Below are positions 55,541 through 64,000 of a DNA stretch of 64,000 bases, one piece after another (position 1 is the stretch's first letter; each line of letters starts with the position of its first letter). The notes beneath the pieces were generated by a model, which worked only from the letters and a program-made list of their open reading frames with translations, was not told where the DNA came from and made no database searches. Source of the stretch: Sepiola atlantica (Eukaryota > Mollusca > Cephalopoda > Sepiida > Sepiolidae); NCBI GenBank assembly GCA_963556195.1, contig OY744531.1, forward strand, positions 45,945,700-46,009,699, given 5' to 3'. The position numbers and the translations under genes are program-made.

Positions 55541-56535
55541 GTGTATTATATGAAAAATGAATCTACAGAAAAAGACTAAAAGAAACTTAATTATTATTAT
55601 GAATGTTTTCCATGTAAAACATCTGTGTGCTATGTTAAAAAACTGTAATAATAAAATAAATCTTAATCTATTCTGTACTTTTTGTTCATATTACCATCTA
55701 TCTCTATTTCTTCTTGCAACGAATTATGATTCCAATAAAGTATTACCACATCGCCTATGCTCGTCTCAATGTAGCTGTAAAACGTGTTTATTAGTGTTTC
55801 CCAGAAGCAGTTTTAAATGGAAAATACGACTTTTCTAGTTACAGATAGTTAAGCTAACCTAATATTTATATTCAACACAAGCAGTCTAATAATACTAATA
55901 GGAACGTTCCAATATAGGTATAAACCTAGAATATGAAATATAGATTTAAATAAGTAACGAAAATACGCATGTCTGTAATTACATTAGATAGAAAGTAAAC
56001 GTAAGTTACACATTCGAGAAGAAGCCACCAGGAAAAACGAACGAAATGAAAAACAGTGCGAGAAAGAAACGAGTGAAAAAGATTATATAAAAACATTGAG
56101 GGGTATACGTATACATCACTGTAACAGTTTGTTCATGTATTATTAGACTAGGATAGTTGTCAGGATATATGGGAAAACATGCAAGATAGGCAATTAGGGC
56201 CTTTCGTAGCTAACATAAAGTTGGATTTTCATACATATATGCTTGTAGAATTGACATACTGAATGTATGTTCGCAAATTAGGCATGCTAAATCTTATAAA
56301 GGACCTGAAAGCTACTGATCCAGAGGGAACACTTTGTTTTACTCTGACCATTATAAAAATATGAATATAAATCGATCGACTGTAATTAATGTTTCTTTTT
56401 CATTGGTTTCTACATCTAGATGTGGAGAAGAGCGCTATTCTTTTCTCTGTAATTATCCATTTTCCATTGATCATCGCGTTATAGTTCTGAGTGTTTTAGC
56501 AAAAAGGCATCAAATATCATTTTTGAGTCTTTGGT
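55541..56535. other. No gene seen
   Basis: Short ORFs only (55557, 56334), no recognised motif. Confidence 0.45.
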
Positions 56536-56539
56536 ATGA

Positions 56540-56620
56540 CACGACAGACGATTGAACCGTGGACTCCCGGTCTATTAGCCAACACTCTAACTATTATAAT
56601 AAATAGACCGCTTAATTGTC
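56540..56620 (-). repeat. tRNA-like head, minus strand
   Basis: On the minus strand: ATAGTTAGAGTGTTGGCTAA (A box and anticodon-side, about 56577-56600), TAGACCGGGAGTCCA, then CGGTTCAATCGTC (B box, about 56547-56559). This is one of the better tRNA-like arrangements here, but the acceptor stem does not close, so it is a SINE head or tRNA relic. Confidence 0.6.
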
Positions 56621-57252
56621 TTTTATACAATTTTGAATACCTAAACATTTCACTAATCAAGTACTCTGTCTAGTGTTGATCCTGAACAAGTTTCTCATCG
56701 CAGAAATCGTTTAATGTTGTCGTCGCTGAATCTGAATTGTTTGAAAAGTGGTTCATCCTACTCTTGTGCTTCTCAGAACCTCGGAGACTGGAGATCGAGG
56801 ACTAAATTGACGAGCAGTCAATGGCTTGATGTATTTATTGATCTAATTACTATTGTAAATATCGGCCAGATGAACAAAGCGCGTTTTAACGTAACTCGGC
56901 TTCTATTTGCATTTAAAGAACGTCGTAGCAGACAGAAAAAAATAACATCATTCTTAAGATAAAAAGGTAAAATAGTTGTACAAACAAGTATTACAAAGAT
57001 TCTTCATGTGATTATTACTAAATATAGATCAGATAATTATATACAATTCATGGATCGATATTGGATTTTCTAAAATAACGTCGAGTGTTACAGTGCAAAC
57101 ATACAAACATGTTTGAGAGTAACAGAGGGTTTCGAAAACTTAAGCTGTGATTGGTCGACTAAATAAACAAATAAATAAACAGAAACGGGTGGTCCGAACT
57201 ATCATCGTACCAGGACGTTAGTCTGTATTCCGTAATACTTCCAGAAATGTAT
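56621..57252. other. No gene seen
   Basis: The 82-codon ORF at 56714 has no recognised motif. Confidence 0.45.
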
Positions 57253-57254
57253 TT

Positions 57255-57500
57255 ATACACTTGAGTGGAGTGTTTTCTTACATAACCTGATAGTGGGAAG
57301 TGACGATGTGCCAAGTTTAAATCCAGTTCTTTCTACAGCAAAACATTCACTTAGAATGTTGGTAACCTTCCCGTGGTCCATCCGCTGAGTACTCGATATC
57401 TTTCTAGAAAGAATTATATCTAGAAAGATATAGATGCCAACAATAGAATCACCTGATTCGTAGGAAATGAATGAATTAACCTGATAGCTATCTAACAACC
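57255..57500 (+). repeat. tRNA-like SINE family S3, copy 2
   Basis: GTGCCAAGTTTAAATCCAGT has a mutated B box (57313-57323), then TAGAATGTTGGTAACCTT, CGTGGTCCATCC and AGATGCCAACAATAGAATC, following the order at 46261-46380. Inside it TATCTTTCTAGAAAG and CTAGAAAGATATAG form a local inverted repeat. Confidence 0.6.
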
Positions 57501-58655
57501 TTACTTAACTTCAATGATCTGGCTGTAACCAGTGTGTGAACATGATTTGACGGTTATTATGTGATAGACTATGGAAGTTTAGTTGAAGTAATTAAATTGA
57601 AGCGGATAATAACTGACTTTATAGGTAGTCATATGTCGCACCATTTTCTGCGTCAAATTGAAAAAGGTAATAGACAATGAAAAGTGTTATAAATATAAGG
57701 CATACACGACTAGAAATCGTTTGTTAACTTTAGTTAATAAATTAATACTGTACACAGGTGGTTTGTAGTCATCAACTTATCTCAATGCAGATACCAGCAA
57801 TGGAAATCAAATCCAAGATAACAGGATAGTCCACGTGTAGAAATCCAAATACAGCTACTGTGACGATCACGGAATGAATATGCTTCCTTTCATTATATAG
57901 TATTCCTCATAAATTTCAATAACAATTATCTCTTTAAAAGAACCTCGCTGACCTATGAAAACTGCTAAAAAATGATGTTTAATTTATCAAACGTTGTTTT
58001 TGGTCAGTCTCCATAGGTTAGCGAGGTTTATCAATAGATGGGAGATAAATTGTTGGTGTATATCTGTCCAAACAATACTATTGCGTAACAGAAAACAATG
58101 TATTCTAGATTAAATATATTACTTCCCCTCTCTCGAAATTGCGTCATAAAATCGAAAGAGAGACTGATATTCATTGCTCGCTAACACTGAAATAGAATTG
58201 GAATACGCGCTTTACATAGTAGAAGTCTGAAAACAATGATTATGTGTATGTAGAAAGGATTCCGTGAATGAGTGTGTTAGTTATTGCATTGGTTACTATG
58301 TTAGTCGCCAATTGAACAGTGAAGCGTGTGGCGACGGATACCAAGATGCCTTGGGATAATAAATAGGGGAAATGGTGGAGCAAAGAGAGTTGGACTTAAT
58401 GTAATTGATGAAAAGTACTTTTTTACAATAGCAAAATAGGTGTCCTTATTAGAGAATAAATGGAATGATGCAAGGGCTTTAGAGACAGTCGAAGAAGATT
58501 GATGGTCTCATTGGAACGGCAAGAGTAGACAGCCATTCGTTGGAGATTAACCAAAAGAAAACAAAAAACAAAGCAAGTTTTTAATAGAGAAACGAAGTTC
58601 ATGAAGGGATTAAGATACACAAATGGATAAATAGATATATTGATGCACATACGTA
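57501..58655. other. No gene seen; one hairpin at 57941-58027
   Basis: AACCTCGCTGACCTATG (57941) pairs with CATAGGTTAGCGAGGTT (58011-58027), a 17-bp imperfect stem. Otherwise AT-rich. Confidence 0.5.
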
Positions 58656-58657
58656 CG

Positions 58658-58710
<53 letters not shown>

Positions 58711-58745
58711 AGATAGAGAGAGAGAGAAAGAGAGAGAGAGACAGG
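58658..58745. repeat. (CA)n, (TA)n, (GA)n microsatellite
   Basis: Three dinucleotide blocks in a row. Confidence 0.95.
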
Positions 58746-60357
58746 GGAGGCGGAGACAAAGAGTATAAAAGAGTGAAAGGCATGGTGTGTTCAGTTTTAT
58801 GGAATGCTCCATGCTGTGATTATGACCTATTTGTGATTTCCCAAATATACTGTTTATACCAGATGGTGGGCCTCATGGTCAGTCAGTTTTTGTTGTTGAT
58901 AAATTAACAGCTGATAATCTGGAATGATCTTGCGGTGTGGTCCAAGTCATATATTTTGTATACGATTGTTTTGTAAATTAATTTATTTTCTAGGCGTAGA
59001 TTTCATAAGTAAATAGTCTTCATAGAATAGCTTCTATTTACTTCATATATGAACCTGTAGAAATACTACCGCTCTATATCAAAATGGACCTGGGAGTAGT
59101 GATAACAAGGGGATAACTCTACACTCTCGAAATCTTTCAAATTATGACCTCACTACTGGGTGTACTTTTTTGTCAGACACATAAGTGTTTGAGGAAGAGA
59201 TTCAGTAGTTGATAGGGTTCAGAAAAAAAGTAGGCAGGAAAAAGATGAAAGTGAGCCCGATACACAGGTACATTACAAGGCAAAGATTAATTACCGTAGA
59301 TATGGGATGATAAGTAAGTAATACATGTAATCTAGCATATATGGTTTACAATTACGCATTGATATTGTTCGCATAGTTATGCACACATAATATACCCTCA
59401 TTTATGGGTAGAATAGTAACTAGTCTTTAATTATTTGTATACAATACATGGTTATAAGAGTTGCTTTATTTCGGCATTAAGTATTATTGTGTAAGTAATG
59501 CCATTGTCATCCCTGTGATGATATAAATTATCTAGCAAAAAATCAAATCTGATACAGGGTTATCACTCACTGACAAATTCTCACACATGGAACCATTAGA
59601 AAAAATTAACAATCCTTTATATTTATCTTCTTTTCTATCTAATATATAAAGTAGAGACGATTTTTCCCCTCTACCTTCTCGGAGTATAGGAAAATAACCA
59701 CATGCATCACAGGCTACTAAACTAACAACTATACTACACTTATTCACTCGAGCGTGTTTTAGTAAATTTGTTATTACTTTCTTCTACCTAACACTAAATA
59801 TTACATTTGGTCCACCATCAACGTCTCTCCGAAAAAACAACTCCATATATGTGGTAGCAAAAACATTTCCCCTAACAATTCTGTACTGTCACTCTACTCA
59901 TCGACACCGTGAACTAATACACACAGTTTAATTTTCACAAAACACCGGTTCTTATTTATTATTTGCCTGGTATTACTTTATTACATACTATGAAGCAATA
60001 TGCAAAGACTTAATGACCGCTCCCGTTCACTCCGATGATTTTCCGCGATTATCAGATTACGTTATTTCTAATTCTACTAGCACTTCTACATTTACATTTA
60101 TTCCGGAATTAATTGAATGACATTAACGAACACAGTTTCGTCAACATTTATACATTCAACATGGCAGCTACAATTTCTTGATCGAATCGACATCCTATTT
60201 AATTCAATAAGCGCCAACATACTGGTAGACCCCGATACATTTACATTTTCAAAATCATACACCTTTAACACGCATATTATAGAAACATTGCCCATGACCT
60301 AAACCGTGACAGTGTTGAACTTAATATTTGTTCATCAGAAGCTAAATGTTAACATAA
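58746..60357. other. No gene seen
   Basis: Read on both strands; only short ORFs without motifs. Confidence 0.45.
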
Positions 60358-60760
60358 CATACCACCGTTAAATGATACGTCGAGTCAATTTGGCGATCGT
60401 TCTATTAGTAAGAGATGTGATCCTAGATGGGCTTCACTTTCACATCTCTATATTTGTTTATCTGTGGGTTATCTCAAAGATAAAATATATAAAAATAATG
60501 CCCAGAAGATTCCTCAACTTGGAAGGGGCAATCACAGAGAAATTAAGGCAATGCCAAGAAAGAGGAGTGTCAAGGATGTTGACAATTTTTTACGTCGTAT
60601 CCAAGTTCACTTATCATGGACCAGCGACAAAATAAAATACTTAAACATTCAAGACTGGAATGTTGTAGACAAGTAACGCATAGACTGAAGTTTATACCAA
60701 ATATGATTGAATTGCAGAAAGGATCGATTATATAGATGTCATATTTGCGTTGTCCTATAT
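60358..60760 (+). pseudogene. Mariner-like DDE transposase C-terminus, copy 2
   Basis: The readable frame, with a shift near 60470, is LNDTSSQFGDRSISKRCDP, then GYLKDKIYKNNAQKIPQL, GRGNHREIKAMPRKRSVK, DVDNFLRRIQVHLSW, then a stop (60674-60676). GYLKDxxYxNNxQxIPxL and xVDNFxRRxQ are the C-terminal signatures of a mariner-related DDE transposase family. The SPDLTP-like segment is deleted or scrambled near 60430-60465. It is collinear with 55122-55540 including 3' flank (TATACCAAATATGATTG, AATTGCAGAAAGGATC). The N-terminal DNA-binding part is not found. Confidence 0.72.
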
Positions 60761-60844
60761 GTTCTGCTTCTGCAATAATATTTTCTTCGTATCTCCTGTA
60801 GGTAAGATTTCTACACTAAAATAGTTTGATTTCTGTCCTGTAAA

Positions 60845-61440
60845 TATTCTATATATATAAACTTGTGAATGATGTCTGTGTATACTCTATAGAAACAAAA
60901 GTTAGAAAATCTATATGAAATCTAAAAGTGTATTCTCATGTCAAATTTACCGGGGAAGACAATGAAAGTGTTCCCGAATCTCTAAGTGAACCCCTAAGGG
61001 ATATGAGAGCATAACTCCCTTACATCTTAAATTGTATCATATTTTTATGAAATTTAAATCATATGTATAACATTTTATGAGAAAGACTATTGAAATGTTC
61101 ACGAATCTCTAAGTTCTCTTCTAACATAATAGAGCTATGAGGAATGAACCGCCTTTAAAACTTAGAATATATCCTATTTTGATGAAATCTATATAATATG
61201 TATAAACGTCTCCGATGAAGCAATGGAAGCGATCCTGAGTCTGTTCGTTACCCGTTATGTGCCGAATATCTACGTGCCCTTAGCTTTAATTGACTCATGG
61301 GGACAGATAGGTTTTACAACTTCAAATTCTTATATCCGATTTTAATGAAATTTAAACCATGTGTTTATACACATGGTTTACACACTGATTCAGATAGTTT
61401 TCCAATACTTCAGCTTCTTCTGACTATATTAAGGTGCGAA
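60845..61440 (+). repeat. Dispersed repeat D3 with ~125 bp sub-units, copy 2
   Basis: GGGGAAGACAATGAAAGTGT (60954), GAGAAAGACTATTGAAATG (61078) and GATGAAGCAATGGAAGCG (61212) head three sub-units. TTTTTATGAAATTTAAATCA and TTTTGATGAAATCTATATAA lie between them. It is collinear with 19372-19860. ATGTGTTTATACACATGG near 61360 is a short palindrome. Confidence 0.7.
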
Positions 61441-63003
61441 ACGGGTGGAGTGGAACAGTAAAAAAAGAAAGATATATGGTCTTATGAGTATAGTGTAGAG
61501 GCACATGCTAGTGATCCTCATTCAATCCTTAGCAACGTCAGGTGTCTCTGCTTGTAGATATATAAAAATGGATTAGTATAAAAAAGTAGGAAATTTCGTG
61601 AAAAAATGTGTTTTGTAAGAATAGCTTTTTAAAACGAAGGCATTGGAGATAATTAGCATGATACTAAGAAGTCGCGTAGTGTTTATCCGCTCCTTGCAAC
61701 ATCAGGAGAGTTTTTGTTCTTACGTCTTTGGATACCTACGTAAAAAAGTGAATGTGCTGTATAAAAAGCAACATTTTATTTAGCCTGTATATATATAAAT
61801 GCATCCATGGATTTAGCGGTGCAACGATAGTAGAAGTGATGGAACCTACACATTTTTAAGAGCATCCTATTTTTGGTTACATAACAATTTAGTCTTCTAC
61901 ATGAAGAAATACTAAATTAAAGAAAGACACGGCTGTACATAGTGCTGATCCTTTGTGTATTCAATATCCCAGAAAACAGGTCACGAGTTATTGAGAAAAT
62001 TCTATTTAACAAGACCAATCGATCATTTTTGCCTCTCAATCTGTGAATCGCAGATCTAAATCCGTTACTAATAGAGTTTCAAAAGACTCGAGGAGCAAGA
62101 CACCTTTAGATGTAGCCTCTGGCTAAACACATACACGGCTCATGGGTTGATTGCATCTTAAACAAATAGGGACAAGAAAATAGAACGACAATCAAGATAA
62201 TTTTATTGTTCTCTCCTAGCTCCAAAATTCCGATACGAAGAAAACAAGAAAAAAAAGATCACCATAGAAAAGTGTTGAACATGTTTAGGATCTGAAACAT
62301 GTTTCGCTTAGACTTATTTCTTCTTGAGTCATCCATCGATTGACGGTGACAAATCCATTTGCCACGATGCTCGCTCACTTATTGTGGTAAGCAGCTCCAA
62401 TACCAAGAGGCCACAAAAAATTTCAAGAAGAATCTTGACCGTCGTACGAGGCATCTTAGCCCGTAGCTAGAGCTCTGGGCCTATGGGAGAACATTTCTAG
62501 CAAGTAATCTGGATTTCCAAACGGCATGGATTCACAAATGATCATATATACTTGACAATGGAAAATCATAACTGCTCCAGTAAATGGAGTACCATTAAGT
62601 ATATGCAGGTTTGAACGCCGAATATGCGATCATACATTAGATAATACATAATAGCGTTTTATTTAGTTATCTATAGAAGAGTTAATCTCTGATCTTGTCT
62701 GATTTCTTGTGGACACACTGACTATTTCCATATAAAAAAGTGAAAGTGACACGAACAGTGTCGGAAAATAGAAAATATGGGGAGGGGGCGTATTAAACAC
62801 ACACCTAAGAAAATAAAAATAAAAATAGTGTAATATGGGTAATGAATACAAATAGGAATTAGAAAAAGGAACAAAATATGTATGGGTAAAATATGGTTAA
62901 ATAAAATTCGAATGTTTACGTAAAGAACTCGTAAACAGTCATTTCTCTTGTTTTCATTGGAATAATTAAATATAGCTTTTTATAATAGTTTTCATTGCTT
63001 CAT
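61441..63003. other. No gene seen
   Basis: AT-rich. A less AT-rich patch at 62370-62540 (TAAGCAGCTCCAATACC, CTAGAGCTCTGGGCCTATGG) may be an old SINE but shows no clear promoter boxes. Confidence 0.45.
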
Positions 63004-63136
63004 TATATATATATATATATATCAATATATATATATATACATATATATATATAAATATATATATATAAATATATATATATAAATATGTATATATATATAT
63101 ATGAATATATATATATATAAATATATATATAAATAT

Positions 63137-63167
<31 letters not shown>

Positions 63168-63259
63168 AACATATATATAAATATATATATATAAATATAT
63201 ATATATATAAACATATATATAAATATATATATATATATAAATATAAACATATATATATA

Positions 63260-63319
<60 letters not shown>
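63004..63319. repeat. (TA)n with TAAA interruptions, about 315 bp
   Basis: The longest TA-rich tract of the window. ATAAATAT and ATAAACAT spacers recur every 10-20 bp. Tyr-Ile ORFs are artefacts. Confidence 0.95.
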
Positions 63320-63322
<3 letters not shown>

Positions 63323-63790
63323 AAGGGGTCAGGTAAAACAAAATTCCTGTTAAAGCATTTTAAGATGCGACAATATTTTATTAAAAAAGAAAAAATCGAA
63401 ACCGATTTAAAAAAATTTTTTTTATAAACTTTCATTTTTTTTTTAGTTAATATTACAGATATATATCGCCGAGTACAATCGACTTCATCAGTGTAGTTTG
63501 TAGATCCGATGTTAATTGTCTGCCGGTATCAGATGGTGTAACCGGCCCATAAGGTGGTTTTTTTTCCAGTTTCGGTACGATTTCAGGCCAGCACGTGGAT
63601 ATGTATATATATTAAAAGTTCATACCTTTTTAAAAGCACCAAATAATTTTTAAAAACAAGGGGTAACGTAAAACAAAATACCTTTTAAAGCATGTTAAGA
63701 TGCGATAATATTTTTTTAAAAAAGAAAAAATCGAAACCGATTTTTTAATTTTTTTTTATAAACTTTCATTTTTTTTAGTGAGATATTATT
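63320..63790 (+). repeat. Two satellite-like units related to the 44 kb palindrome
   Basis: Unit 1 starts ACAAGGGGTCAGGTAAAACA (about 63321). Unit 2 starts ACAAGGGGTAACGTAAAACA (about 63657). Both continue TTAAAGCAT, TAAGATGCGA, AAAAAGAAAAAATCGAAACC, TATAAACTTTCATTTTT. The unit 1 remainder includes CCGGTATCAGATGGTGTAAC and AAAAGTTCATACCTTTTTAA, giving a period near 335 bp. The palindrome at 44181-44910 shares the same ordered blocks. Confidence 0.8.
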
Positions 63791-64000
63791 GAGTTCACGG
63801 GGACGGATATAAGTGATCGCTAGCGTATGTGTCGTAAGATTGCACTAAAAGTAAATAAGATCTTTTAAATGCTAGGTTATTAAAAATCATCAGGTAATCA
63901 AGTATAAGTATCAATAAAACCGTTGGTTACTATTAAGAGAGCCTGCTGAGACCGTAGACGACGATACGCGTGGCGTTGTTGTTATTTATATTTGCTAGAA
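63791..64000. other. No gene seen
   Basis: No recognisable feature up to the window end. Confidence 0.5.

Noticed and set aside
63003..63435. Long Tyr-Ile ORFs (up to 137 codons) over the TA tract
   Set aside because: They exist only because (TA)n has no stop codon in some frames; no protein signal outside the repeat.

Overview
The window is strongly AT-rich animal DNA packed with microsatellites, tRNA-headed short interspersed elements (SINEs), non-LTR retrotransposon (LINE) fragments, mariner-type DNA transposon remnants and foldback repeats. No bacterial organisation is visible: there are no long dense ORFs, no ribosome binding sites and no operons. I found no convincing exon of a host protein gene on either strand. 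The long (TA)n tracts, RNA-gene-headed repeats, mariner debris and LINE variety suggest a large invertebrate genome. A coleoid cephalopod such as an octopus is my best guess, but that is an inference, not something a single marker proves.

Layout. 0-11 kb: a SINE with a decayed hammerhead ribozyme (478-722), tandem repeat 2923-3321, two foldbacks (3834-4222, 4928-5417), a small hairpin element (6702-6862) and a GC-richer unclassified block (9791-10494). 11-16 kb: two 3' ends of an endonuclease-bearing LINE beside trinucleotide tracts, and an inverted-repeat element (15484-15772). 17-24 kb: a LINE C-terminus interrupted by a mariner, ~0.53 kb tandem units, and an internally deleted mariner (23533-24098). 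25-30 kb: LINE debris, a ~1 kb minisatellite (26168-27150), a TA-inserted MITE (27329-27711), a tRNA-like head. 31-37 kb: the longest recognisable protein relic, a LINE reverse transcriptase on the minus strand (32410-33890), and a large foldback (36968-37551). 38-47 kb: tRNA-like SINEs, a hammerhead ribozyme with every core residue intact (39969-40020), a ~730 bp near-perfect palindrome (44181-44910) and a tandem array of hairpin units. 48-52 kb: a head-to-tail run of one LINE family separated by (AAT)n tracts and ending in a 5S rRNA-derived sequence. 52-64 kb: more SINEs, a U2 snRNA-headed repeat with a doubled head (54186-54680), two DDE transposase C-terminal relics (55122-55540, 60358-60760) and satellite-like units (63320-63790).

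How the parts relate. Every recognisable protein-coding element is broken by stops or frameshifts or is truncated. Non-coding parts are better preserved: pol III promoter boxes, a 5S rRNA-like body, a U2-like head and the ribozyme fold. The main candidate for something undescribed is the tRNA-like SINE carrying a complete type I hammerhead at its 3' end. Next are the microsatellite-associated LINE chain with its 5S junction and the tandem U2-headed repeat. I could not run any search, so family names come from reading motifs and from comparing copies inside the window.
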